DNA of 33,130 nt from Euryarchaeota archaeon UBA19. GTDB lineage: Archaea > Thermoplasmatota > Poseidoniia > Poseidoniales > Thalassarchaeaceae. This document shows positions 1 through 8,012 of this stretch, piece by piece; position 1 is the stretch's first letter, and each line of letters begins with the position of its first letter. The notes beneath the pieces were generated by a model. It did not search any database, had not been told where the DNA came from, and saw only the letters and a program-made list of their open reading frames with translations. A program made the translations under genes and the position numbers. The stretch is taken from assembly GCA_002502175.1 (NCBI GenBank), contig DAPQ01000074.1, positions 1-33,130 of the forward strand. Direction: 5' to 3'.

Positions 1-18
1 CGCAAGGCGCTGACGCAT
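1..18 (-). CDS. Possible 5' end of a gene running off the left edge
   Basis: An ATG on the minus strand at position 18 opens a frame reading MRQRLA before the window ends. An A/T-rich box A-like element (CTACAATAGAG, minus strand, about 39-49) lies about 26 bases upstream, the spacing expected for a leaderless archaeal transcript. Six codons cannot identify a product. The call rests only on the start codon plus promoter spacing and could be chance. Confidence 0.25.
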
Positions 19-79
19 GTTCCCTTTGGTGGCGCGAACTCTATTGTAGTCTGCGGTTTCACGGCCCGTCAAGTCCAAA

Positions 80-97
80 GCGGTCACACTAGACCGC
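80..97. other. Perfect hairpin just upstream of tRNA-Gln
   Basis: GCGGTC, a six-base loop and GACCGC form a perfect 6-bp stem ending eight bases before the mature 5' end of tRNA-Gln. It could be part of the precursor leader, or a 3' structure for minus-strand transcripts. No T-tract follows on either strand. Confidence 0.4.
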
Positions 98-105
98 GGG
101 GTCAT

Positions 106-181
106 AGTCCCGTAGTGTAGCGGTCCATCATCTCAGGTTTTGGTCCTGGGGACCCTGGTTCAAATCCGGGCGGGACTACCA
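106..181 (+). tRNA. tRNA-Gln (anticodon TTG), CCA encoded
   Basis: The acceptor stem AGTCCCG (106-112) pairs fully with CGGGACT (171-177), followed by discriminator A178 and an encoded CCA (179-181). The anticodon stem TCAGG/CCTGG encloses loop TTTTGGT, giving anticodon TTG. The T arm contains GGTTCAAAT. It lies convergent to the acyl-CoA dehydrogenase gene with only 14 bases between. I see no intron. Confidence 0.95.
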
Positions 182-195
182 TCAAACAAGACCGC

Positions 196-1407
196 TCATT
201 CTTCGATTTTTTCCGGCATTCGAGCCAAATCTCGAGTGATGTTTTTCTGATGAGATTCCAATGTTCCGCCACCGATTTCAAGGAGCTTTGCATCTCTCCA
301 GAGTCTCTCAACAGTGTATTCGCCAACATAGCCGTAACCACCCATAACTTGAATCGCCCTATCTGCGATATTTTTCGCGGCAGTGGTGCCGAATAGTTTC
401 ACACCGTCTGTGTCTAACCTGTTTCCTGATTTTGAGAGGTCCGTATTTCTAGCAGTTTCATAGATGTAAGCACGCATTGCCCGATACTCTGCCCAGGACT
501 CTCCAATATGGCGCTGAATTTGTCCAAAATTCCTGATTTCTTGCCCAAATGCTTCTCGCTCACTGGCGTATTGATTCATTGCAGCTAGTGACCTTCGGGC
601 AATCCCTAACCCCATTGCTGCAAGCCCTATCCTCTCCAACTCTAGATTGCGCATCATGTGAATCATCGATTCCCCGGGGGAGCCAACGATGTTTTCAGCA
701 GGAACAACACAATCGTCGAAGACTAATTCTGCAGTATTCGACGCCCTCATGCCTGATTTATCGTAGATTTTCTGACCTACGCTGAACCCTGGCATGTCCT
801 TTTCCACTAGGAAGGTAGTAACTTCAGCTCGACCTTTAGCATCAGTTCCAGTCCTTGCATACAACCAACACACATCTGCAGGAGTTCCTTCCTCATCAAT
901 CGAGCCATTAGTTATCCACATTTTTCGGCCGTTGATGACCCAGTCTCCGTCTGCATTTTGTTGAGCAGTTGTCTGCATTCCTAGAACATCAGTTCCATAT
1001 CCTGGCTCGCTCATCGCCATGCAACCGACCCATTCTCCGCTGCAGACCTTGGGCAGAATCCTCGCCTTCTGTTCCTCTGTTCCATTGAAGGCTAGATTGT
1101 TTACCATCAATTGTGAATGGGCTAAATATGCAAGACAAAAAGCAGGGTCGGAGTAACTCAATTCCTCATTTATGATAGCGACTGAAGTAGCATCCATTCC
1201 CGAGCCACCATACTCTGCTGGAACAGAGATACCTAGCAATCCATATTCGCCTAATTTGCGAAATAAATCGAGGTTGAATTTCTCTTCTCGGTCATATTCC
1301 AATGCTTGCGGTTCAACCTCTTCTCGAACAAAATCTCGCACCATCTCACGTAGCATTCTGTGCTCTTCGGTAGGGTTTGCAAGATCGATAGTCTCCCACT
1401 CGGCCAT
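196..1407 (-). CDS. Acyl-CoA dehydrogenase, isovaleryl-CoA-dehydrogenase type
   Basis: A 403-residue FAD-dependent acyl-CoA dehydrogenase, which oxidises an acyl-CoA to the 2-enoyl-CoA and passes electrons to an electron-transfer flavoprotein. Family signatures are AMSEPGYGTD (about 131-140), the WITNGS flavin segment (164-169) and a C-terminal GGYGYVGEY...RLWRDAK region. At the place where medium-chain enzymes carry the catalytic Glu (YEGT), this protein reads EIGGGT. Isovaleryl-CoA dehydrogenase shows the same exchange and instead uses a Glu in a LDLER helix. Here that helix reads NLELER, making E258 the likely base. Branched-chain acyl-CoA (leucine breakdown) is therefore a fair guess, but substrate cannot be fixed from sequence. 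Length is normal. The gene lies 65 bases downstream of asnS on the same strand, with its own A/T-rich element near 1440-1450. Confidence 0.9.
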   Translation of the reverse strand: MAEWETIDLANPTEEHRMLREMVRDFVREEVEPQALEYDREEKFNLDLFRKLGEYGLLGISVPAEYGGSGMDATSVAIINEELSYSDPAFCLAYLAHSQLMVNNLAFNGTEEQKARILPKVCSGEWVGCMAMSEPGYGTDVLGMQTTAQQNADGDWVINGRKMWITNGSIDEEGTPADVCWLYARTGTDAKGRAEVTTFLVEKDMPGFSVGQKIYDKSGMRASNTAELVFDDCVVPAENIVGSPGESMIHMMRNLELERIGLAAMGLGIARRSLAAMNQYASEREAFGQEIRNFGQIQRHIGESWAEYRAMRAYIYETARNTDLSKSGNRLDTDGVKLFGTTAAKNIADRAIQVMGGYGYVGEYTVERLWRDAKLLEIGGGTLESHQKNITRDLARMPEKIEE

Positions 1408-1455
1408 ACCTCTGCGAGCAAGACCTGCGGTATGAGTGTTAGCAAATTGCCTTAC

Positions 1456-1470
1456 GACACCGTAGGTGTC
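1456..1470 (-). other. Hairpin two bases after the asnS stop codon
   Basis: On the minus strand GACACC-TAC-GGTGTC forms a perfect 6-bp stem with a 3-base loop, starting two bases after the asnS TAA. It is not followed by a T-tract, so it is not a classical intrinsic terminator. It could mark an mRNA 3' end or a processing site. Similar hairpins recur at other stop codons in this window. Confidence 0.55.
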
Positions 1471-1472
1471 GA

Positions 1473-2801
1473 TTATGGAGTTACTCGACGGCTGTCTCGA
1501 GGGAAAGGAATGACTTCACGGATGTGATCAGCACCAGTCAGCCACGCGCATACACGGTCGACTCCAAGTCCAAATCCACCGTGTGGAACCCCACCATAAC
1601 GACGAATGTCGATATAGAATTCATATGCCTCCCTGTCGTTGCCTTCTTCATCGATTCTATCGAGTATTTCCGGCTCGGACCAAGTTCGCTCGCCTCCACC
1701 AATAATTTCGCCATATCCTTCTGGCGCCAACAAATCATGACATAGGACATATTTGGGGTCCTCGGGATCTGGGCGGTGATAGAATGGCTTGGCAACTCTA
1801 GGGTAATGAGTTAGGAAGTGAGGGACTTCGAAATCTTGAGTCAAGACCTTTTCCTTAGAGTAGTCTAAATCTTGCCCCCATTCGATATCCACACCCATGC
1901 CTTGAAGCGTTTCAACAGCCTCGTCGTAACGCATTCTTGGGTAAGGATTGTCCGCATATCTGGAAATCAAATCCAAATCCCTACCGATCGTTGTCAAATC
2001 ATCTGAATGCTCATCTAACAATGTACGTGCTATGTTGCGAACCACGCCTTCCCCATGGACCATAACATCGTCATTTGAAGCCCAAGCGATTTCCATCTCA
2101 GCATGCCAGAATTCGGTCAAATGACGGCGTGTCCTAGATTTCTCTGCACGGAATGATGGCGCCATTGTATAGAGTCGCTCTAATGCAGGCATTGCGGCCT
2201 CGGCATATAGTTGCCAAGATTGTGTCAAGTATGCCTTTCGTCCAAAGTATGGCACCTCGAATAAGGTGCTTCCACCTTCTACGGCACCGGCAACGAAATT
2301 CGGTGCTTGATATTCTGTGAAATCTCGATCTCGGAAATAAGAATGAATGGCGCCGAATACTGTGGAGCGCATCTTCAGCATAGTAGTCATTCGACTAGTT
2401 CTAAGGTAGAGGTGGCGATTGTCAAGTAAGAATTCCGTTTCTCCACCGTCGGCTTGTTCCATAGCAGATTCTGTTATTGGAAATGGGTTATCTGGATTGA
2501 CCGGTCCAACCACTGTTGCGCTGGTCACTTGGATTTCGTGGCCATGTTCCCGGTCAGTCGGTTCGACAGTCCCATGCATAATTAGGCTGGATTCGATAAG
2601 TGCATCCTTTACGGCATCAAAGGCTTCATCTCCAACAACGTCCCTTTTGACAACACATTGAACCGTTCCAGTAGAGTCCCTAAGTACAACGAATCGAATC
2701 TTGTTAGAACCTCTAGAACGGTGAACCCATCCTTTCAATTCAACCTCCGAGCCGTCATGTTTTCCGGCCCGAACATCTCCTATCCAAGTCTCTTTGGTCA
2801 T
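1473..2801 (-). CDS. asnS: Asparaginyl-tRNA synthetase (archaeal class IIb)
   Basis: A 442-residue class IIb aminoacyl-tRNA synthetase that charges tRNA-Asn in the cytoplasm. The N-terminal OB-fold anticodon-binding domain spans roughly residues 5-105 (GWVHRSR near 24-30). The catalytic domain shows motif 2 around 217-238 (FRAEKSRTRRHLTEFWHAEM), the YGEIIGGGER segment (363-372) and motif 3 (HGGFGLGVDR, 407-416). The TQSWQLY and FRAEKSRTRRHLTEF patterns fit archaeal AsnRS better than AspRS, although an AspRS-like specificity cannot be excluded. I chose ATG 2801 because the upstream in-frame ATG would put a GC hairpin and a box A-like element inside the coding region, and MTKETW is a natural start. 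It follows tRNA-Lys on the same strand. Confidence 0.9.
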   Translation of the reverse strand: MTKETWIGDVRAGKHDGSEVELKGWVHRSRGSNKIRFVVLRDSTGTVQCVVKRDVVGDEAFDAVKDALIESSLIMHGTVEPTDREHGHEIQVTSATVVGPVNPDNPFPITESAMEQADGGETEFLLDNRHLYLRTSRMTTMLKMRSTVFGAIHSYFRDRDFTEYQAPNFVAGAVEGGSTLFEVPYFGRKAYLTQSWQLYAEAAMPALERLYTMAPSFRAEKSRTRRHLTEFWHAEMEIAWASNDDVMVHGEGVVRNIARTLLDEHSDDLTTIGRDLDLISRYADNPYPRMRYDEAVETLQGMGVDIEWGQDLDYSKEKVLTQDFEVPHFLTHYPRVAKPFYHRPDPEDPKYVLCHDLLAPEGYGEIIGGGERTWSEPEILDRIDEEGNDREAYEFYIDIRRYGGVPHGGFGLGVDRVCAWLTGADHIREVIPFPRDSRRVTP

Positions 2802-2806
2802 ACTAA

Positions 2807-2825
2807 CCCCGCCCCTTGGGCGGGG
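2807..2825 (-). promoter_or_regulatory. asnS: Strong GC hairpin directly before the asnS start
   Basis: CCCCGCCC-CTT-GGGCGGGG (plus strand) is a perfect 8-bp, nearly all-GC stem with a 3-base loop. It ends five bases before the asnS ATG. In the mRNA it would sit where ribosomes load, so it could control translation. It could instead close the upstream tRNA-Lys transcript. A TTTGATATG box A-like element lies just upstream (about 2839-2847). Confidence 0.5.
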
Positions 2826-2864
2826 CATCCACATATCAAACGAAGCCTTCAGGCAGATTGGATT

Positions 2865-2941
2865 TGGCGGGTCTGACGGGGTTCGAACCCGCGACCGCCC
2901 GGTTAAGAGCCGGGTGCTCTACCTGACTAAGCTACAGACCC
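2865..2941 (-). tRNA. tRNA-Lys (anticodon CTT), CCA encoded
   Basis: Read on the minus strand, acceptor GGGTCTG (2941-2935) pairs with CAGACCC (2875-2869), then discriminator G and encoded CCA (2867-2865). The anticodon stem CCCGG/CCGGG holds loop CTCTTAA, giving anticodon CTT for AAG codons. The T arm reads GGGTTCGAACCCC. No intron is visible. A box A-like element lies at about 2964-2972. Confidence 0.96.
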
Positions 2942-2963
2942 AGCCAGCCGACTTGGCCCCCCT

Positions 2964-2972
2964 CTTTAATCG
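2964..2972 (-). promoter_or_regulatory. Box A-like element for tRNA-Lys
   Basis: CGATTAAAG on the minus strand is centred about 27 bases upstream of the mature 5' end of tRNA-Lys, the expected TBP-site spacing. It suggests that tRNA-Lys need not depend on read-through from rpiA. Confidence 0.4.
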
Positions 2973-2990
2973 GAACGGTCCGGAAGGATA

Positions 2991-3719
2991 TCAGGCTAAT
3001 CTGCCGCCTTGCTTTACAAGAGTCACTACTCCACCGCTGGCGGCCATTACAACCGCATCGCAGATAGCCACAAATAAGCCAACCTCGACAACTCCAGCAA
3101 TACCCAATAAAGCGGATTCTAATTCTCTTGGATTAGTAATCGTTGAGCCAAATGAACAGTCGAGGATGTAACCTCCATTATCGCTAATGAATGGCTCATC
3201 TCCTCCTCTCCTGACCACAGACCCTGGGCAAATTTCGGCAATCCTATCTGCGGTTCGCTTCCATTCAAAGGGTAATACTTCGATAGGTAGGTCAAAGTCA
3301 CCAAGAACTTCAACTTGTTTCCTATCGTCAGCAACCACCACCATAGCATTACTAGACTGTGCGACTATCTTTTCGCGGGTCAACGCTCCACCTCCGCCTT
3401 TGATTAGAGCGAAATCGGAATCAAACTCATCTGCGCCATCAATTATCAGATCTAAAACTCCAGCATCTGCTAAGGGCACTAGAGGGATGTTTAGGCTCTC
3501 TGCCAGTTCTCTAGTTGCTTCGCTGGTTGGCACTCCAACTACAGACAGGCCTTCTTCTTGCATTCTGCGACCTAATTCTAGCACAGTGTAACGAACTGTC
3601 GAGCCTGTTCCAAGACCTATTTTCATGCCGTCTTTGACAAAATCGCAAGCCGCGATTCCTGCTTGCTGCTTTAGCGCCTCAACGTCGCTCACATGGTGGG
3701 GCAGATGTAAGACGGCCAT
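2991..3719 (-). CDS. rpiA: Ribose-5-phosphate isomerase A
   Basis: A 242-residue cytosolic enzyme interconverting ribose 5-phosphate and ribulose 5-phosphate, supplying ribose for nucleotides. Family signatures are all present: GLGTGSTV (35-42), the catalytic-site IDGADE (93-98) and KGGGGALTREK (107-117). Length matches the family. Start ATG 3719 is supported by a box A-like element at 3741-3750 on the minus strand, placing transcription start close to the ATG. It is the first gene of a same-strand run rpiA, tRNA-Lys, asnS, acyl-CoA dehydrogenase. Confidence 0.95.
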   Translation of the reverse strand: MAVLHLPHHVSDVEALKQQAGIAACDFVKDGMKIGLGTGSTVRYTVLELGRRMQEEGLSVVGVPTSEATRELAESLNIPLVPLADAGVLDLIIDGADEFDSDFALIKGGGGALTREKIVAQSSNAMVVVADDRKQVEVLGDFDLPIEVLPFEWKRTADRIAEICPGSVVRRGGDEPFISDNGGYILDCSFGSTITNPRELESALLGIAGVVEVGLFVAICDAVVMAASGGVVTLVKQGGRLA

Positions 3720-3740
3720 GATGGTTACCCTTCTAAGAAG

Positions 3741-3750
3741 ACAATAAATT
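3741..3750 (-). promoter_or_regulatory. rpiA: Box A-like element for rpiA
   Basis: AATTTATTGT on the minus strand lies 22-31 bases upstream of the rpiA ATG, the arrangement of an archaeal TATA element serving a leaderless or nearly leaderless mRNA. Confidence 0.5.
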
Positions 3751-3813
3751 AGGTCAGAATTAACAACAATAGCAAACCGTTGGGTTCATTCGTCGATACC
3801 AAGCCGATAAGAC

Positions 3814-4109
3814 GAGGGAGCAGGAGGGTCGCTGACAGTGCCAGACACTGAGGAAAGTCCCCTCTCCAAGATGCAAGCGGTCCGGTGCAAGCCGGAGGTC
3901 CGGGAGGGCCGGCTCTGCAACAGAAACGTCCCGCGCCAGGCGCACGATGATCCCGAAAGGGTGAGGTTTCCTGACCGCGGCTGGAACGAGCAACCCCGCT
4001 GGAGCAAGTCCAAGCAGGCCCGTAGTGCATCGACAGGGCCGGGTAGGATGCATAGTTGAATGCGACCAGCTGAAAGGTGAACAGAAAGGGGCTTACTCCC
4101 TGCACCCTC
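3814..4109 (+). ncRNA. rnpB: RNase P RNA (archaeal type)
   Basis: The catalytic RNA of RNase P, which removes 5' leaders from tRNA precursors. The conserved region I motif GAGGAAAGTCC is present near 3849-3859, and the conserved region V pair ACAGAA...GGCTTA near 4081-4095. The two ends form a long P1 helix: GAGGGAGCAGGAGG (about 3814-3827) pairs with CTCCCTGCACCCTC (4096-4109) with few mismatches. The length near 296 bases fits an archaeal type A RNA. Exact ends are not defined by sequence alone. The open frames that run through it on both strands are not genes. It lies convergent to the MMPL exporter gene. Confidence 0.93.
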
Positions 4110-4128
4110 ACTTTACTATAATCAGTGA
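4108..4128. terminator. Inverted repeat between convergent rnpB and MMPL exporter
   Basis: TCACT and AGTGA flank an 11-base A/T-rich loop between the 3' end of RNase P RNA and the end of the exporter gene. Read on the minus strand the loop also contains T-rich sequence. A shared bidirectional 3'-end signal is plausible, though the 5-bp stem is weak. Confidence 0.35.
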
Positions 4129-4136
4129 AAACTAGC

Positions 4137-7100
4137 CTATTCTAGGGTGGCCTCAAGCACACTGGATGCTTCGAGAGCCCCACTATCCTCGTAATCTAAC
4201 CAAGGCCCTCTTCCTAGCAATCTTGAACGTAATTCATGCCATGCAACGATGAAACTTGGTAACAAGATGCTTGAGGTAATTAGTGCTAGAATTAGAAGTG
4301 ACATCATCAATATGAAGAAATTTTGTAATCCTGGGATTTCTACGAATAAACCTGCAGAAAGCCCAGCACAAGTTGTTGTAGTGGTTTCAAAGATTGTTTG
4401 ACCTGTTCTCGAAACAGATTTGACGATTCCAGCGGGAGTTTCACCCTCGTCTTTGATTCGATCAATTATGTGTATCGAATCATCTACGCCAATACCAAAG
4501 ACGAGTGTGCCGACCATGGCAGTGAAGAAGTTGACATTGACTGAACCTTGGCGCATCAATAACGGCTGCCATAATACAACAACAGCCACCGCTGCCATCG
4601 TGAATATGGCTAATCTAGGCGAGCGGAACAATATCATCATTGTAATTAGTAGAATGAGCATTGTAGCGATTGTAGTTTCACTCTGAGCCTTTTGAATTCC
4701 TTCATTAATATCGATACTCACAGGCAAACCTCCCGTCAGCTTTGAATTGATGACGCCTTCAATTCCAAAAGCCGAACATGAAAGAGCATCAGGACAATTA
4801 CCATCTCCATCAAGGTGATCGTCAATAGCATCTCTTAGAGGCGTGGCATCTTGCAAATTGATGTATGGTTGAGTAACGTAGACCAGTGTTTTGGTTTCAC
4901 AAGGTGTTGAACCTCCACAAGTATCTTGGTCGGCATTCATCAGCATACTACGGATTTCAGGACTCAATGTATCAAGGGCGATATTGACCATATCTTCTCT
5001 ACTACTGACAACGTATGCCCAACATTCGGGTCGAAGTGGATTAGTTGATTCATCCCAACACTCATCATGGAGTAATTCCCAGAGACTCCTATCGTAGACT
5101 TCCAGACTGATTCCGGTTACTGGATCTGTCAAGTTAACATCAACGTGGATTGCTTTCAGAACGTTGACTAGGCTGATACTGGAGGTTTGGGGGACGTTAT
5201 TGATTTTCTTTTCCTGCATATGGTCTATAGCATCGAGAATCGGTAAATCTCTAATTGGTGCTGTTGAATTAACCGGACCTCTTGCCCCCGCGTCAACGAT
5301 GAACATATTCGTTTGTCCACCTTGGAAAACGAAACTGTATTCCCTTAATGCATCATAACTCGGTATATTTGGAGGAACCTCGTCTGATGAACCAGTAAGT
5401 GGCTTACCCATCTCTTCCTCCAGAATAGCCACGCCACCAGCGGTAGAAATCATTGCAACAAGTAGAACAACAAGGGTTGTCTTTACTGGCACTTCGCCTA
5501 TTTTGCGCCAAATATCAGATTCGAATGCAAGAAGGATTGTACCGCCAAAGAAACAGCCGAAAAATATTGCATTAGCAATTGTTGTAGTCCCTTGAATGTA
5601 GAGATAGGTCCCTGCCGTTAATGCCACTATTGATGAAATTAGAAGTGTTTGCAAAGTAGGCATTTCAAAGCCAATATCCGTCTTTCTATAACGGAAGATA
5701 TGAACCAATGCGGGGACCATTACCATAGATAGAAGGAAGGTGATTGAAATGCCCAAGACTAGTGTCACTCCAACAGTCCTCATCGGATGTATTGGTACGA
5801 GATATTGCCAAGTTAAAACACTGAATCCAATTATCGTTGTAATTGCGGAAAGGAATATTGCATGGCCTGTGGTTTGTGCCGCTCTAACAGTTGCAGTTAG
5901 GCTAATCACAGGGTCCCAAGGGTCTAATTCAGTTGAAGTGAATCCATCGCGTTGTCTTTTCCAAGACTCTTCTAGACGTTCCTCAAGTAACTCTTTGCGA
6001 TTCTCTTCGATTCTATTTGTAAAGTGTAAGGAATAATCCACCCCTAGGCCGACTAAGATTGGGCCTGCTGAAATTATCATCGGAGTCAAAGGAATGTCGG
6101 CAATCACAGTAGTCCCAAATGTGATTGCTAAACTCATTGCAATTGGTAAACCACAGATAATTATGACCTTAGGATTACGATGTAAAATTAACATTGTAAT
6201 TGCCACTAACAACCCTGCTAAAGGAAGCATTTTGGTTACTAATTCTGTATAGATAGCGTTCGAAACATCTTGAACTACAGGGGTTAGTCCGGTAACGGTG
6301 GTAGCATTACGAACGGGACGATCTTCGGCTATGGATATCGCTTCTGCTTTCATTTCATCAGTGACGCCTGTCGCAGGTGTTCTTGATGGAAGATTGGGGT
6401 CTTTCTTTCTCGCCTCTTCTAACCAAAGTGAATGTATTTCGGTACTAACTGAAGAGGACATTACATTTCCTTCGTAAACTCGATTGAAAATCAACCCAGA
6501 CTCCTGTGGATCATCTGGATCGGCCCTTTCAATAAGCTGCTTAGCGTACTGTATGAAGGCTTGATGATCCTGGACCTGCCCGTCTCTCTTATCCTGTCTG
6601 GCAGGTATATCAGTTCCGTCCATGTCATATTTTAGGCCTAGAATAATCACTCCCGTATCCCAAATTCCATCACCGTCATTGTTGTAATTACCATCTCCAT
6701 TTTCATCCAATAAAGGATGGTCTTGGGTATCCATAACAAATGAAGACAACAAACTTTCAGTTTGAGAAACTAGATTGTCAAGTGTATCTTGGTCGTCCGG
6801 AATACTATATCCATAGAATGGATTTAATTGTGCAATTGAGCATCCATCTCGTTGACCAGTAGGTAAACCATATTTTTCTACGGCACAATTGAAGCGATAA
6901 CTGGAAGAATTTGCCTCCTTAATCACCTGTGCTGGAGATAGAACCCACACGACTCCATCGAGATCACCTCGATCATCCTTATGTTCATCCAGACCTGAAC
7001 CATAACCTCCATTTCCATAATTTAGGTCATCACCTTCTAGCCAAGATAACTGTTTCAAAATATCGACACTGGTTATGTTTTCCGTACCTCTACATCTGTA

Positions 7101-7634
7101 CTTCCCATCAACTTCTGGGATACCAGATTCGCATTTTTTGTCAATGGCATTATTTGTCTGCACATAGAGAATCATTATGTCGGTAGACCATTGAGTCCGG
7201 ACCTGTTTAAGCAAATCCGTAGAATCTGCATCATCGGGAAGATATATTTCCACGTCTTTGTCTATCTGTTGCCCGAAATCTAGTGATTTTTGACCTACCA
7301 AAACTGTTGCTATTACAAGCAAGGCAACAATTAGACCGGGGCTGCGAAGAATTGCAGAATACCAAAACTCAGTAAGTCTCTGTGCTATCGCATGGCCTCG
7401 CTTAGAGCCAGCATTTAGCAAGTAATCTACATAGTCTACAGCATCACCAATTGGTGAAGAATCAACTTTCTGGATTACCTTCCCTCCAGCCTCCCTTATG
7501 GGCTGAAGTCGCTCAAAGAAGCGCTCCCAAAATATCGCTTCATCATCGCGCTCGTCATCGGGCACGAGAATGGTGCCCCCACCGAGCCCACATGAAACAA
7601 TCGCATGAGCGCTCGGTGGGAGGCTGATTTTCAA
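4137..7634 (-). CDS. Large RND-superfamily exporter of the MMPL/HAE3 type
   Basis: A 1165-residue polytopic membrane protein with the duplicated RND plan: TM1 near 97-115, then a large outside loop with a bundle of helices after it, repeated in the second half. The TM4/TM10 proton-relay motifs are GLGVDYSLH (near 530) and GIGVDDSIH (near 1050). Families of this type export lipids or other hydrophobic compounds using the proton gradient, but the substrate here is unknown. The outside loops carry five short-range cysteine pairs (for example CESGIPEVDGKYRC and TCGGSTPC) and a DxNxDGxxxxDGDGxxD segment around 307-325 that resembles a calcium-binding loop. The annotated start is TTG immediately after the upstream gene's TGA. 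GTG at 7565, preceded by GGTGGGGG, is an alternative. Either leaves a long cytosolic N terminus. Confidence 0.85.
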   Translation of the reverse strand: MKISLPPSAHAIVSCGLGGGTILVPDDERDDEAIFWERFFERLQPIREAGGKVIQKVDSSPIGDAVDYVDYLLNAGSKRGHAIAQRLTEFWYSAILRSPGLIVALLVIATVLVGQKSLDFGQQIDKDVEIYLPDDADSTDLLKQVRTQWSTDIMILYVQTNNAIDKKCESGIPEVDGKYRCRGTENITSVDILKQLSWLEGDDLNYGNGGYGSGLDEHKDDRGDLDGVVWVLSPAQVIKEANSSSYRFNCAVEKYGLPTGQRDGCSIAQLNPFYGYSIPDDQDTLDNLVSQTESLLSSFVMDTQDHPLLDENGDGNYNNDGDGIWDTGVIILGLKYDMDGTDIPARQDKRDGQVQDHQAFIQYAKQLIERADPDDPQESGLIFNRVYEGNVMSSSVSTEIHSLWLEEARKKDPNLPSRTPATGVTDEMKAEAISIAEDRPVRNATTVTGLTPVVQDVSNAIYTELVTKMLPLAGLLVAITMLILHRNPKVIIICGLPIAMSLAITFGTTVIADIPLTPMIISAGPILVGLGVDYSLHFTNRIEENRKELLEERLEESWKRQRDGFTSTELDPWDPVISLTATVRAAQTTGHAIFLSAITTIIGFSVLTWQYLVPIHPMRTVGVTLVLGISITFLLSMVMVPALVHIFRYRKTDIGFEMPTLQTLLISSIVALTAGTYLYIQGTTTIANAIFFGCFFGGTILLAFESDIWRKIGEVPVKTTLVVLLVAMISTAGGVAILEEEMGKPLTGSSDEVPPNIPSYDALREYSFVFQGGQTNMFIVDAGARGPVNSTAPIRDLPILDAIDHMQEKKINNVPQTSSISLVNVLKAIHVDVNLTDPVTGISLEVYDRSLWELLHDECWDESTNPLRPECWAYVVSSREDMVNIALDTLSPEIRSMLMNADQDTCGGSTPCETKTLVYVTQPYINLQDATPLRDAIDDHLDGDGNCPDALSCSAFGIEGVINSKLTGGLPVSIDINEGIQKAQSETTIATMLILLITMMILFRSPRLAIFTMAAVAVVVLWQPLLMRQGSVNVNFFTAMVGTLVFGIGVDDSIHIIDRIKDEGETPAGIVKSVSRTGQTIFETTTTTCAGLSAGLFVEIPGLQNFFILMMSLLILALITSSILLPSFIVAWHELRSRLLGRGPWLDYEDSGALEASSVLEATLE

Positions 7635-7653
7635 TCAGTTCTCTGAGAACTGA
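7635..7653 (-). other. Palindrome covering the last codons and stop of the 84-residue gene
   Basis: TCAGTTCTC and GAGAACTGA are perfect 9-base arms around one central base. In RNA they give an 8-bp stem with a 3-base loop, ending on the TGA stop. The exporter's TTG start follows immediately, so the structure could influence coupled re-initiation. Confidence 0.5.
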
Positions 7654-7889
7654 CTTACAGTGGTTACAGTCTGCTGCCCTTCTAATACTCGGCGCAGAGC
7701 TGCGATACTGATCACAAGTGGCACATACTCAGTTCCGTCAGCGGTTGTGTATGTGTGGCAATTACCAATTGCGTCTTGATGCAAACTAATCTTTAGCGCA
7801 CCTCCGGCTTGGCTTTGCCTAGCCCACCCAACAAGGGTGGTGTTCTGTTCATTCTCGGGCTGTTCATTTTTGCTTGATGTCTTTGGCAT
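7635..7889 (-). CDS. Small conserved-looking protein upstream of the exporter, function unknown
   Basis: An 84-residue soluble protein with a polar N terminus (residues 1-18) followed by a compact region with a GWARQSQAGGALKISL stretch, a TYTTADGTEYVPLVI segment and a hydrophobic helix with ALRRVLEGQQ. It has no membrane segment, signal peptide or cysteine pair (one Cys). I do not recognise the family. The pattern could be a small beta-rich regulator, but that is a guess. The start is well supported by GGAGGT at 7898-7903, eight bases before ATG 7889. It directly abuts the exporter's TTG start, so the two are probably translated from one message. A CATTTATTCC element near 7940-7949 may be its box A. 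Confidence 0.7.
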   Translation of the reverse strand: MPKTSSKNEQPENEQNTTLVGWARQSQAGGALKISLHQDAIGNCHTYTTADGTEYVPLVISIAALRRVLEGQQTVTTVSQFSEN

Positions 7890-7897
7890 ATTTTCTT

Positions 7898-7903
7898 ACC
7901 TCC
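7898..7903 (-). promoter_or_regulatory. Strong Shine-Dalgarno site for the 84-residue gene
   Basis: GGAGGT on the minus strand, eight bases from ATG 7889, decides this start and shows that not all transcripts here are leaderless. Confidence 0.7.
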
Positions 7904-8012
7904 AAGTGGAAGGTCGAAATGCTGACCTAGATATGAATGGAATAAATGAGAGGGAAATGAAAGTGAAACTGGAACCTCGTGCACACTGCCGAAGGCTGTG
8001 GGCGCGGAACTC

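Noticed and set aside
3749..4111. Open frames of 75-120 codons on the minus strand and one of 73 on the plus strand
   Set aside because: They overlap the RNase P RNA gene, whose conserved motifs and P1 helix explain the sequence. The proteins are low-quality Arg/Pro/Cys-rich translations.
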